NCBI GenBank assembly: GCA_026745465.1
Contig: JACYXH010000268.1
Span: 107,593-171,592 of the forward strand
Length of the DNA stretch: 64,000 bases
Source of the DNA: Lota lota
Lineage: Eukaryota; Chordata; Actinopteri; Gadiformes; Lotidae
Direction of reading: 5' to 3'
Position 1 is the first letter of the stretch; each line of letters opens with the position of its first letter. The notes below the pieces were generated by a model. That model searched no databases. It worked only from the letters and a program-made list of their open reading frames with translations, and was not told the DNA's origin. A program made the position numbers and the translations under genes. This document shows, in pieces, positions 1 to 20,981 of this stretch.

Positions 1-135
1 GTTTACTGTGGCTGCAGGGAGCCCAGGTCTTGCCCCAGGGGTCGGGGTTAGGGTTAGATGATGATATATGTGTGTTTACTGTGACTGGAGGGAGCCCAGG
101 TCTTGCCCCAGGGGTCAGGGGTCAGGGTCAGGGGT
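1..135. repeat. Two-copy direct repeat
   Basis: A segment beginning GTTTACTGTG and containing GGGAGCCCAGGTCTTGCCCC occurs at about 1-56 and again at 73-128. The first copy ends in GGGGTTAGGGTTAG, the second in a run of GGTCAGGG variants. It lies in the intron upstream of the first recognisable exon. Confidence 0.7.
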
Positions 136-438
136 CGGGGGCTCGTTCCACAGAGCCGCGTCCGGGAGGTCCCCTGCTCATCAAGCAGGGGACCTTTCCT
201 TATCACCTCCTCCCCCTCTCCCTTTCTATAGCATGCGTTCTCAGAGGTTGAATTGAACTCAGGAATCACACTTAAGATTATCATCTTAAGTCCGATGGCA
301 GATGAGCTGGGTGAAAGGGTCCCCCCCAGAATCTAGGGGTCCCCCCCTGAGAAGCTCTGCTATAACAGGAGTTATGTCCAGCTCTATCCAGTCCTGCTGG
401 GTCCCAGCTTGAGCTGAACTGCTGTTTTGTCTCCACAG

Positions 439-1915
439 GACCAGTGAACCGGGCCAGGATTCCCCAGGGGTCCCCGATGGGAGGGTCCGGGGAGCGGGGG
501 ATGCCCCGCTCCAGTGCCAGCCCCATAGGCTCCGCGGGACACCCCTCCGTGATCCGCCCGCCCATGGACTACAACGATGGCATGCCCACGGTGGGAGGAG
601 CCATGTTGGGAGGAGCCATGGTGGGAGGAGCCATGGATGGTACGTGTGGTGCTGATGATGTGATAAACACCACACTCACACTACATAACACTACACAAGT
701 ACTCTAAGCACACTACATAACACTACACACAAGTACTCTAAGCACACTACATAACACTACACACAAGTACTCTAAGCACACTACATAACACAACACACAA
801 GTACTCTAAGCACACTACATAACACTACACACAAGTACTCTAAGCACACTACATAACACTACACACAAAGTACACTAAGCACACTACACACAAAGTACAC
901 TAAGCACACCAAACACTACACACAGCAAGTACACTTAGCACTAAACACACAAAACACTAAATGCTAATCACACTTGATATCTTTGTTTTATTGTTCCTCC
1001 TTTGTTACAACATACTTCAACTGGACCAATGAACTGGACTTTGCTGCAGTTCTACAATAACTCTTCAGATGGTGTTGTAAAAACCCAGTGTGGATCTACC
1101 ATGTACCTCTGTGTGTTTAGGTGGCTCTGGGGACATGGGCCCTTTCCACCAGCACCAGGGTCAGCCCAACCAGTCCCTGTCCTGTCCTGGCCCAGTGATG
1201 GGCATTGGGGGGGTCCCCATCGCAGCCCCCCTCCAGTTAGAAAGGCCCTTGAGGTACCGCCATGTTTTTAGTCTTTTCGTTTTGGAGAGGTCAACTCATA
1301 TTCTTCATATTTTGATGTGAGTCTAGAGTAATGTCCTCTGTCTGAGATGTATGTACATGACAACAAACGGAACAATTCCCATTTTAAATGAACCCAACGT
1401 GATCGACTTCACACTTGGCGGGTGGATTGTTGAGGACCCAAGGAAGTGAAGTTGTTTGGATGAGCGGTTCTGGAAAAGCTGCAAGCAGCGATACCGAAGG
1501 CCAAGCAGTCGGCCCATTTTGAACAGGCACTAGTAATGATCATAACGAATAAAGTGTTGTAAAGATCCTGGGGTTCCACAGTCTGCCTGTACTCATCCTT
1601 GAGCAACGTGGAACCCCCTACCGGCTCGTTAATGACATCAACTCAGTAGAAGTAGGATAAAAGAGTCTGCTAAACTGTAAATCATGATCCCTCTATTATG
1701 TGAAGGTAGGAGGTGACCTCTGTAAGGGTCTTCTCTCCCTGCAGGCTGGCCCAGCAGTACGTCTACCCCCAGGCCATGCTCCAGCCAGACCCCCTGGCCG
1801 CCCTGGCCCCCCACTACCCGGACTACAACTCCATATACAGCCACTACGCCGGCCTCGCTGGGGGGGACCTGGAGCAGTACCCCTACGCCCCCTGGCCCTC
1901 TGCTGGGTACCTCGG
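439..1915 (+). CDS. 3' exons of a Gly/Pro/Tyr-rich protein, possibly RNA-binding
   Basis: Three exons join in phase: 439-639 (acceptor CCACAG, donor GTACGT, ends phase 1), 1121-1253 (acceptor TTTAG, ends phase 2) and 1745-1915 (acceptor CTGCAG). The product is low-complexity, with Gly-Met repeats (GGAMLGGAMVGGAM), then a Gln/Gly/Pro stretch, then a Tyr/Pro-rich tail containing QQYVYPQAMLQP and LEQYPYA..GYLGY. That tail resembles the C-terminal tails of RBM24/RBM38-type RNA-binding proteins, but no RRM or other folded domain is inside the window, so the family is a guess. The last exon may read through its GTACAG donor to a TGA at 1968-1970, or splice to an exon near 3330. The 5' part of the gene lies left of the window. 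Confidence 0.5.
679..905. repeat. 34-bp minisatellite
   Basis: About six to seven copies of a 34-bp unit with core CACTACATAACACTACACAC followed by AAGTACTCTAAG. Later copies are degenerate to about 960. It lies in the intron between exons 439-639 and 1121-1253. Confidence 0.85.
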
Positions 1916-1970
1916 GTACAGCTTCTTGTGGGGTTGTGGTGGGCGCCACTGTTGCACTTTGAACCTGTGA

Positions 1971-2324
1971 CATCATCAGGGTGGAGCAGGTTCTTAAAAG
2001 GGCTTACCGACCGACATATCTCATTTTTTTTGTGTACTTTGGTGTTATTTGGTGTATTTGGTGAATATATTTGATGTATTGGTGTATATATTTGGTGTAT
2101 TTGGTGAATATATTTGGTGTATATATTTGGTGTATATATTTGGTAAGGAAAGAAGACAAGCACAAAAGAAGAGCTGTTTTGAAGTGGGTTCAAGATTAAA
2201 AAAGGGCTCTGTCGGCCTCATCTTAAAGCTGTTTAGTTCTCTTCTTTGTTCGTGTTAGTGTTTATACTAATGCAGGAAACAAAAACAATAATGTTTAGAC
2301 TCCATTTTGTTGAGTCTAAATATT
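1971..2324. other. AT-rich stretch with short repeats, no gene seen
   Basis: Contains imperfect repeats of TTTGGTGTAT/TGAATATAT at about 2037-2145. No coding signal was recognised. Confidence 0.5.
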
Positions 2325-2775
2325 CAGAATCAGAATCAGAAAAGCTTTATTGCCAAGTACGCTTTTTAAACATACAAGGAATTTGTCTTGGTGATGTAGG
2401 TGCATGTCACGTTCTCTATTGCACATTAAACAGAACAAACAAAATAAGTATAAATATATGTATAAATAAATATATACACACAATTTAGATGTACAAGAGC
2501 AGATTAAGTACAGTGGCATGTAGAGCCAGGGGTGGGGTGTGGAAAGAGTCAGGGTGGTTTCCGGGCCTTGTTAATAAGGCTAGTGGTGGAGGGGAAAAAA
2601 CTGTCCTTGTGACGAGAGGTTTTGGTCCTGATGGACCTCAGCCTCCTGCCAGAGGGGAGTGGCTCAAAGAGATTGTTGCCGGGGTGGGAGGGGTCAGCCA
2701 CAATCTTTCCTGCACGCTTCAGAGTCCTGGTGGCGTAAAGGTCCTGGAGCGGCGGCAGATTGCAGCCATTTAGTT
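2325..2775. mobile_element. Dispersed teleost retroelement 3'-end fragment
   Basis: The segment starts with AATCAGAAAAGCTTTATTGC, continues with a CAAGTACG...CATACAAGGAATTTGTCTTGG block, and has a 3' part with CTGATGGACCTCAGCCTCCT. I recognise this as a very common fish interspersed repeat that probably derives from a non-LTR retrotransposon tail. The assignment is from memory of the pattern, and the exact family is not determined. Related TTTATTG-type fragments occur at about 21985, 28760 and 60380. Confidence 0.6.
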
Positions 2776-3329
2776 GCTAGTTGGGGTTTTTACCTACTGC
2801 TGTTAAGTTCTTATACAATGATAATCAGAGTTCGACTGAACATGTCCTTAGATGATACAGAGATGACCACGAGAACGGTAGTGAACACTAAAACCTAAAT
2901 CCATTCCTCGCATCAGTTTTTCAGACTATTTAAATCGGTAAGTCTTTGTACAACGGCACATTCATGTGTTGTAATGCTACTTAAAATGCACATTTGTTAA
3001 AAAACAACAAACGTCCCAGTATTTGTGAAGATTAGCACAACCAACTCTGTATGGTGGGGGTGTAAGACCGAGAAGGAAGGACAGAAAGACACTTGCAGTG
3101 TATTGCAGTGTCGGGACCCAGTTATCAACCCCCTCATTGTGTCAGCCATCCCATTGTTCTTAACCAGCTGCAGAATGAAAACAGGAAGCAGCAACGCCAC
3201 TTGAGTCCGTCTGTGCAGTCGCTCCTCCAGCTACAAACAAGCCATACGCTAAATATGTGCTCATTTCCTCCAAAAATGATTGATTACCTTGAACAGGAGT
3301 TTAATCTGACTTGGTGGTCATATCTGTAG
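2776..3329. other. No gene recognised
   Basis: Unique-looking sequence with no convincing exon and no strong repeat structure. Confidence 0.4.
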
Positions 3330-3412
3330 GAAAACACCGGTATCAGCAGCCATTTTACACTGGGCCGTGCCTCAGCCTGGACCCAGACACCACTCCTAAC
3401 AACAGGCTGTGA
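3330..3412 (+). CDS. Tentative terminal exon of the upstream gene
   Basis: Acceptor TATCTGTAG ends at 3329. Joined in phase 2 to the exon ending at 1915, the frame stops at TAA 3397-3399. In another frame (phase 1) it reads KHRYQQPFYTG... and stops at TGA 3410-3412, which looks more protein-like but does not match the preceding phase. Both readings are possible, and the exon may be spurious. Confidence 0.25.
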
Positions 3413-4845
3413 GTGTCCTAAACCCAAACTAGCTTGGATGCACATCGATTCTATTATGGACAGTAATAGGGATTATTTTAGCGGTGTAGTTTGGACATAT
3501 TGTGGTATGGATACAATTTGGGTTCCATTCTACAAAGCGACTTTAATTTATTGATGACACTGCTGACCCTGATCAGCGGTCAGTCAAATATACAATCACT
3601 CAATATGAAGAAAACCATATTCATATAGTATTATAATATTATATATTTATATAAATAAAAACAAGAGCTAATTAATTTACACATATAAATAACATGTAGG
3701 CTAATATATTTGTAAAGAGCATATATTTGGTAATATACCATTCAGCGATGTCATAGGTGGACACTGCACCTCGTGACACAGCAGTCGCGCGCCTTCCAGG
3801 AACCCGTCAGGAAGAAGAAAAACAACAAACCCAGAGCTCTGCGCGTGGATTCCATTTAATACTGCCTAATAGTTATCAATATAGGAACATATACAAGGCC
3901 TAACACGAAGGAAGACGTTTCTGTTGCTGTTCTAAAGTGAGTAAACAGTCGGCGCCATTGGATTTGACAACTTTACCAAGCGTAACTTGGCTGTTTCGTT
4001 AGGGAAACGGTGCAGGCTGTGGAGTTAGCTTGCAGGCTAGGCTGCTCGTTGTTATTCTAGCGAGGGATTTTGTGGTCGTTGTGCAACAAATGTTTTTAAA
4101 CCACAGTCACGGTTGATTTCAACAAACCGCTAACCAGCCAACAACCTGTCAACATACACTGTCACTGTTAAATAGTCATATTTTGAAAGATGTATGTGTC
4201 ACCACTTGTGAAAATGTACCAGGAAGTCAACGTGTACTTGTATAAGAACATTTGTTCCATCGACATTTCCAAGTTGGAAAATAGGACACTTTGTCCTATG
4301 GCTTATGTTGAAGAGTTAACCCTGCTTGTGACCCGGTGTGTGGTTCCTCTCGATGCGTCGTGATTTGAAGCTACTTTAAACGCCTCAAACGGAATCCTGA
4401 AACAACTAGGTCAGTGCAATGGTTCCCAGGCAGAGGCAGCGCGAGACCGCGGGACACGCCCCCGACCAGTGACCGCTGATGGAGAGAGCTCGTGGAGCGA
4501 CTCTGGACAAAAACACACCATATTGCTACTTTATTTTGCCAGTGTTTCGTTTGGTTTATTGGTCTGTCAGATGCTGCGTAGTTTATTAGACTAATAAAAA
4601 ACAGCGAATCACCACAACGACTTGGCGCTGTGGTGTTTACCCACTTTAAAGACATGGAACACGCGTACGCCATTATCAAACAATGCTTATTGCGTTTATA
4701 ACACTGCTTTGGAGTTCGCATATGCTTTCCCGTTGTTGCTAGCAAGCCACACGCTGTTAGCTGTCAGCGTCATACAACGTTTTGGGTCAACAGCACGAGT
4801 ATTTTCATTAAAGAAACGACGTTATTGTAAAAACAAGTGCACACC
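3413..4845. other. Intergenic stretch, possible promoter and 5'-UTR exon
   Basis: 3590-3740 is very AT-rich. From about 3760 to 4130 the base composition becomes more mixed, with GCAGTCGCGCGCC and a good splice-donor match (TCTAAAGTGAGT) near 3932-3943. This could be the promoter and non-coding first exon of the gene whose coding starts at 5105. No protein-coding exon was seen. Confidence 0.3.
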
Positions 4846-5104
4846 TCTCCATCTCCTACTCTTTGTCATTAAAAAGGCTTTCCTCTCTACTTTTGAACAA
4901 GTTTCTACACACTAGATATCTGGTGAGGATGAGTCTCCATCTCCTCCTCTTTGTCATTAAAAAGGCTTTCCTTTGTACTTTTGAACAAGTTTCTACACAC
5001 TAGATATCTGGTGAGGATGAGTCTCCATCTCCTCCTCTTTGTCATTAAAAAGGCTTTCCTCTCTACTTTTGAACAAGTTTCTACACACTAGATATCTGGT
5101 GAGG
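4846..5104. repeat. 88-bp tandem repeat, three copies
   Basis: Three near-identical copies of an 88-bp unit end in ACACTAGATATCTGGTGAGG at 4926, 5014 and 5102. They differ by a few bases (CCTCTCTAC versus CCTTTGTAC). The third copy runs up to the start codon of the signal-peptide exon at 5105, so the 5'UTR or promoter of that gene is built of the repeat. Confidence 0.9.
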
Positions 5105-5204
5105 ATGGGTCGGCCAGGTACGAGGCGTCTCATGGAGGGAGATGCGTTCACCTTGTTCTGCTGGCTGCTGGTGCTGCTGCTGGGTCTGTCCGCCAACGGA
5201 GAAG
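5105..5204 (+). CDS. Signal-peptide exon
   Basis: ATG at 5105 is followed by a basic N-terminus (MGRPGTRR), then a hydrophobic core (FCWLLVLLLGLSA) and NGE. The exon ends G|GTACGT in phase 1 at 5204. This is a classical signal peptide and it matches the exon-1 layout of insulin/IGF1 receptors, whose first intron also interrupts in phase 1 just before the mature Cys-Gly/Pro sequence. It could equally be exon 1 of the MCAM-like gene downstream, whose first Ig exon (6413) also starts in phase 1. A second in-frame ATG at 5132 could be the true start. The strong donor and the hydrophobic core make the exon credible. Which gene owns it is unresolved. Confidence 0.65.
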
Positions 5205-5483
5205 GTACGTAGACGGTGATTTACTGACGGTGGCCCCTGTTGAAACGTGTCTTCTGGTGAACGTGTGGTCATCAGCTGAGGTTGGATGAAGGCTGTGATG
5301 GCCTTCCGTTGGTTAATGGCGTCCGTCCTCCTTCTCTCTCTCCCCCTCCCTCCTGCCCTCCCTGTCTCTCTCTGTCTCTCTCGCTCTGTCTCGCTGTCTC
5401 TCTCTTTCTCTCTGTCTTTCTCTGTCTTTCTCTCTCTCTCTTTCTTTCTCACTCTCACTCTTCCTCTCTCTCACTCACACCAG

Positions 5484-6026
5484 TCTGTGGCCCCAGCATC
5501 GACATCACCAACTACATCAGCGAGTTCCAGCGGCTGGAGAACTGCACGGTGGTGGAAGGCTACCTCCTGATCCAGTTAATCAACAGCAGAGCCAACCAGG
5601 AGCTGCTGCGCTCGCTCAGCTTCCCCAAGCTGACCGTGATCACAGAATACCTGCTGCTGTACCGCGTCTCTGTCCTGGACAGCCTCAGCACGCTGTTCCC
5701 CAACCTCAGCGTCATCCGTGGCCGTAACCTCAACTACGCCCTGGTGATCTTGGAGATGCCTGACCTGAAGGACGTGGGCCTCTACAACCTGAGGAGCATC
5801 CCGCAAGGGGCCGTCTGGATCGAAGATAACCCCAAGCTGTGCTACGTGGACACGGTGGACTGGTCGCTCATCATGGACACGAAGTTCAACAACTTTATCA
5901 GAGGGAACAAGCAGGAGTGCAGCGATGTGTGCCCGGGTGTCGTGGAGAACCGCCCCCAGTGTGGACGCACCATGTTCAACCACAACTACAACTACCGCTG
6001 CTGGAGCTCCAGCCACTGCCAGACAG
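5484..6026 (+). CDS. Insulin/IGF1-receptor family L1 (receptor L) domain exon
   Basis: A 543-nt exon (acceptor CACACCAG, donor ACAG|GTAAGG) encodes [82 protein letters not shown] and [10 protein letters not shown]. Order and spacing match the whole first ligand-binding L domain plus the first cysteines of the Cys-rich region of IGF1R/INSR, and the wording is closest to IGF1R. The exon is phase 1 at both ends and equals receptor exon 2 in extent. No Cys-rich, L2, fibronectin or kinase exons follow on either strand. The next exons downstream on the same strand are MCAM-like Ig exons, starting in phase 1. It may be a cassette in an MCAM-like gene, a receptor gene fragment, or an assembly join. 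The reading frame is fully open, with no sign of decay. Confidence 0.85.
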
Positions 6027-6040
6027 GTAAGGCTGCACAT

Positions 6041-6185
6041 CTTCTTCCCTGGTTGTGTTGAAGCACATCTTCTTCCCCCGTTGGTTGTGTTGAAGCACAT
6101 CTTCTTCCCTGGTTGTGTTGAAGCACATCTTCTTCCCTTGTTGGTTGTGTTGAAGCACATCTTCTTCCCCCGTTGGTTGTGTTGG
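6041..6185. repeat. 29-36 bp tandem repeat
   Basis: Four to five copies of GTTGTGTTGAAGCACATCTTC with a variable CCCGTTG or CCCTTGTTG spacer, immediately after the L1 exon donor. Followed by short TACACAC/CATGATAT repeats to 6370. Confidence 0.8.
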
Positions 6186-6412
6186 AAATACAACCACCTG
6201 GTCATTTTCTGGGGATGACCAGGTACACACGTGCATGACATACAACACAATACACACACACGTGCATGATATATAACACAATACACACCTTCTGGGGATG
6301 ACCAGGTACACACACTATATACTCACACTACACACTTTATACTACACACTCACACTACACAAGAGAAGAACACTGAACACGATAACATGTGATGTGTGTG
6401 TGTATTCCACAG

Positions 6413-16721
<10,309 letters not shown>

Positions 16722-16729
16722 GTACGCTG

Positions 16730-16734
<5 letters not shown>

Positions 16735-16772
<38 letters not shown>
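16735..16772. repeat. (CA)n microsatellite
   Basis: About 19 CA units just after the donor of the transmembrane exon. Confidence 0.9.
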
Positions 16773-16777
<5 letters not shown>

Positions 16778-17854
16778 CACACACACACTGGTTCATGCAC
16801 CGTTTTCATAGAAGAAATTGATTGTTTGCAGTTTATGGAAGTTTGATGACACTCGTGTGTTCTTACGAAACTGTATGTATATATATATATATATAGTTAT
16901 TTAAGGACTTTCAGTTTTATTGGAATGGTTCTGGACATTTCGCCAACGGGAGTTTGAAAGTGTACAGTTGGACTTTGTATGTTACATATACATTTGTTTT
17001 TCAAGAAAATTATGCCAAGTAAAAGTTGCATTTGAAAAAACAATGTTTCCATGGCTTTCACTGTCCTCAACTCTTTGAAGAACAACCATTTGGCCGTAGA
17101 TCAGTGTCAGAGCAGAGCGGGAGTTACACTCACAGGAGGAAAGCACAGAGCGTTCATTCTTCAAGTCCTGGCTCACCTTGTGGTTAAAGCTAAACGTACA
17201 CTACAGAGAATTCTGTACATTTGAACCCCAACGCTGACAGTAAGTACAGGAGTCAGCCTGATGATTTGGCCTGTGAGATAGGGTTAGGGTTAGTTAATCT
17301 AACTGATAGATTAGTTAGGGTTAGATGATTTGGCCTGTGAGATGCTGGACAGAGGCAACAAGTGGAGTGCGCAGAACTTAGTAATATGGATAGGAATAAT
17401 TATTCATCACTCTAAATTGGATGCAAAATGAGTATAAAAAAGTACAGAAAACAATGGAGTCATGTTGTCTGTTGTCGTTTATTTTCCGCTTTTGTAGAAC
17501 ATTTTGTAAATCACCTCTTTTAATATAAACAACACAGATGAAGTGTTAACAAAAATACTGTTTAATTAAAAATCGTCATAGCTTCGGCATTAACACATGA
17601 CAACACAATAAAGCTGGTATTCAAGAAATTTAATCAAAGTCTTCACACATGCAATGACAAAAAGGCTTTTTTATGTTAATTACACTATCATTACAAATCT
17701 TCCCTCGTATGGGGATTTTCACATTAAAACGGTGCTAACAAGGTTATTTCATTAAAGTCTTAATGATTGATGCACCTTTTGTCAATAAACCATCCACTCC
17801 ATTCCATGTTTTCCGAAGAGCTTGGGGCCTGCTCTGTGCCGATGTTAACCCCAT
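16773..17854. other. No gene recognised; telomere-like motifs
   Basis: This is where MCAM cytoplasmic-tail exons would be expected, but none was found. A (TA)n run lies near 16880. Around 17281-17325 the sequence contains GGGTTAGGGTTAG and its imperfect repeats, like short interstitial telomere motifs. Confidence 0.4.
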
Positions 17855-18491
17855 TGTTACACCCTCTCCCGTGTTTCTGTCCAATTCCGCCATCTGGTGG
17901 CACCCAGCCTCCATTACACCTCGTGCTCCCGTCATCAATTAACCACGTGCACTCCAGTCTACACTCCTGCCAACAATTACCAATCACCCTCCACAGTATT
18001 TTAGCACTGGCTCTCCACAGAGTCGGTGCTAGTTCGTAGTTTTGTTTAACCTCTTGTCGGTAACTTCGTCCCCGCCATTTAGACTTTCCTGTTCCTGTTA
18101 CGGGTCCCACTCCCGTTCCTGTTCCTGCCCCTGTTCCTGTTTCTGCCCCTGCCCCTGTTCCTGTTCCTGCTCCTACTCCAATTCCTACTCCAATTCCTGT
18201 ACCTGTTCCTAGTCCCTGCCTGCCTGCCTACCGTTGCCGAACCTCTGCTTTCCTGACCACCTGCCTGTTGCTTAGTCCCTGCCTGCCTGCTTGCTTTCCT
18301 CGTTGCCGAACCTCGCCAGCCTGACCACCCGCCTGCCTACGTTCCTCTGCCTGCCTGACTCCCCGCCTGCCTACTGCCTGCTTGACTACCCGCCTGCCTT
18401 GCCCTTGCCTGAGTGATAATAAATCCAGTTTTGAACCCGCTCCCTTCTCGTCTCCGTGTCTTGCATTTGGGTCCTAGTCGTAACCTTAACA
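17855..18491 (+). mobile_element. Solo LTR with 5-bp target-site duplication
   Basis: The segment begins TGTTACACCC and ends CCTTAACA (TG...CA with TGTTA/TAACA termini). CCCAT precedes it (17850-17854) and follows it (18492-18496), a perfect 5-bp duplication. The interior is Pro-codon-like CTGTTCCTGCCCC repeats and TGCCTGCCTG repeats, then ATAATAAATCCAG as a polyadenylation-type motif and TTGCATTTGGGTCCTAG near the end. I associate this last motif with Gypsy-type LTRs of fish. Internal sequence was lost, presumably by LTR-LTR recombination. Confidence 0.85.
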
Positions 18492-19357
18492 CCCATGATG
18501 AGTCAAGCCTTGAAGGACAGCTTCAGAGGCTTTAACAAAGTCCGGCAGCACTTCGGCATCTCTGACGGTGGATCAACATGCTTTTAGTTACTGTTTTCTG
18601 GGCAGTTAGTCATAGCATTGTAGCAGTAGATTATGTGTTCTTGCCTTTGGCAAATGGCTCGTTTATTGCATTTCGATTTGTCTTGGGCCATTCCAGGACC
18701 ACCATTGACAAATTCATAGACAATTTGTTGAGACCTGAAATTAGATTGATAATGAAGATTATAAAAAAGATTGTAGTTGTAAACAAAAAGCAACTTTATA
18801 TTTGCTGTTTAAAATTCTCTAAAAGTTGTTGCGTTCCCTTGTGTTTGTCCCCTATCGGCCACCGTAGCCCTTGGTTCCATCAGACAGGTGCTCTCCGTGT
18901 TAGCTCGGTTCTTACTCATTTTCTCTCTGCACTAAATCAGGTTATTCCAGCACTAGGAAACATGCTTTTTGCTGCGATTAAACAAAGTTGAATGTTCATA
19001 TAATGTATATAATTGTATTATTTTACATTTAACCCTTTTATTTGAGTATGTTAAATGCTGTTTCTTAGATAATTTAACAGTTGAAACAAGGCCGAACTAT
19101 GTACATTGATCTAGTTCTAAAATGCATCTCTGTATGGTCCCATTCAACCTCTCCACCAACCCATTGGTCTGGGGTACCGGGCACAGAGACGCCTTCTGAT
19201 CCCCATTACTTGGCACACTTTGGTGTTGATCTGAATGAATGGTGCAGAGAACGATTTAAACCCACTGTTACAATTAATTAAGTACTCATTTGAAATGACT
19301 AGTAATGTGCAAGTTCAAAGTTCAAATGTGTGCTAAAATAGCAATAGAAATACATAC
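18492..19357. other. No gene recognised
   Basis: Immediately after the target duplication an open stretch starts ATGATGAGTCAAGCCTTGAA and runs for about 25 codons before breaking. No family was recognised. The remainder is AT-rich. Confidence 0.35.
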
Positions 19358-20331
19358 TTTGTTGACAAATTATTTTCCTTGATCAGTGAGGATTCTTTGT
19401 GGCACTTTAAATTGATACACAGATTTTAGTATGCACTGTGTAACCTCTGCTGTGGATTTAGATTTGATGGCATAGGCCTGCGACCATCTGGTACAGTAGT
19501 CGACCATCACACAGATGTACTGGTTTCCCTGGTCTGTCATGACCAGCTTACCAACTAGGTCCATGCCTACAAGTTCAAATGGAACTTTGGTCTGTTTGAA
19601 AATAAAGACAAAAAGACGAAACAATTACTATGTTATTCACACATGAAATATGTTGGAAACAGGGTGAATGCTCCTCCCATCTACTATAAAAAGGAACAGT
19701 GATCAAAACACACAAAAATGGAATGTTAACCTTTATTGGTTTATAATCCGTGCCAAGCTTGAGGTCATGTCGGTGATACCTATGGAAGTTAAAGGTTAAA
19801 TATGAAAGCAAAAACATACCCAATTATCAATGTCGGCTGAGGCCGACCAGGCCAGTAGAACCATTGAGAAATCACGTTCCTAGTCCGAATTTGGCCGCAG
19901 TGTGCGCCAATGTCACTGGTGTGAAATTCTTCCAATAATGAGTCGGCCTCAGCCGCCCCACAGACAACTTTCACTCAATCCTCTTTGTCAGATCCCTTAT
20001 GTCTGACATAAAACAATTCACCATCTGAAGATAGGATAGCAATTATTGAGAGCCCTTTAAGCCTTGTCTAATTCGGCCTACAGGCCTCTCTTACCATGAA
20101 TTGCAATGGTAACATTACTAATGTAGGCTAATATGCAGTATTTTCTCAAAGGTTTATGCATTATTGTTAAATGATGTATTTAATGGATTAAATATCTACT
20201 TTAGGCCTACCATCGATGCAGTACTTTTGGGCTCGTCGCCGAATAGTGAAGCGCTGTTTTTTGTCACTTTCTTTAGGAAACTCTCTTTTGATGAGGAACT
20301 CCCTTAACTCCTCAAACATTTGTTTGTCCAT
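19358..20331 (-). pseudogene. Intron-containing integrase relic (Ginger/GIN1/KRBA2-like)
   Basis: Four exons on the minus strand: 20331-20211 (MDKQMFEELREFLIKREFP..., ends |GTAGGC), 20024-19820, 19779-19731 (YHRHDLKLGTDYKPIK) and 19591-19358. Exon 2 carries an integrase zinc-binding-like stretch (EEFHTSDIGAHCGQ ... WFYWPG). Exon 4 carries the start of a retroviral-type integrase core (LVGMDLVGKL ... VMVDYCTRWSQA ... RILTDQG), including two catalytic-type Asp positions. Splice sites are canonical, which is a hallmark of Ginger DNA transposons and the domesticated GIN1/KRBA2 genes rather than of LTR elements. It is inactive: an in-frame TGA interrupts exon 2 where a Trp is expected, and a TAA follows the DQGK motif in exon 4. 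The C-terminal catalytic Glu region was not found. Confidence 0.7.
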
Positions 20332-20904
20332 AATGTAATCTCAAAACAAAGTATAAATGGCCAGCTATCATGAATTGTTTCCTGTTGCGTGTGGACTTTG
20401 ATGAAAGCAGACATGAATAATTATACAGGATGACAAATGAAAAACAGAGGTTGCTGTCGGGTGCTTCGTCCCGAGGCCCGCCGTGCTTCTACAGGAACTA
20501 CAGGCTACTGCCTCTTCAGTGGCGCAATGCCGCTCCCTCCCCCCTCGCCCCCAAAATCCCGTGACCAGTTCAAAGGCCCACCGCGCATCGTCCTGGTCTT
20601 CTCATTGGTCGACGGGGCGGGCGCCTTCATCAAGAGCGTCAAGAGCGAGATCAAAAGAAAGCGCGTGAATGTCATAGTATGGCGGTTATTCTGTACACTG
20701 TAAACCTGAACAGTACTACTAACTTATAAAGATTGCGAACACTACAATTAAAATCTGTCGCATGGTTGCTAGAACTTAAAACTATTTCATTCTCTTAACG
20801 AGTAACCTACTTATATGTTTACGTGGCTCATCAGGTCTGAGTAAACACCTCTAGTTAAATGATTATTTTTAATTATTTATAATTAATTATTATGAAATTG
20901 TAAT
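20332..20904. other. No gene recognised; GC-rich island at 20440-20660
   Basis: 20440-20660 is GC-rich with an open frame on the plus strand, but no family or splice structure supports it as coding. The rest is AT-rich. Confidence 0.35.
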
Positions 20905-20920
20905 TATTATTTTGTATACG

Positions 20921-20934
20921 TCATTGACGTCACG
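20921..20934. promoter_or_regulatory. CRE-type element (TGACGTCA)
   Basis: ATTGACGTCACGACG contains a perfect palindromic cAMP-response element about 55 bp upstream of an ATG followed by a good splice donor. It suggests a promoter for the exon at 20982. Confidence 0.45.
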
Positions 20935-20981
20935 ACGTTGCGGCTCCGCCCTGAACGACGTTGACAGAGAAATCGATCCAA

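Noticed and set aside
5576-6313. Long antisense open frame opposite the L1 exon
   Set aside because: A shadow of GC-rich codon use on the plus strand. It has no family words, and the plus-strand reading is unambiguous.
20437-20703. GC-rich 88-codon open frame
   Set aside because: No splice sites or recognisable family, and both strands are open. Kept only as a composition note.
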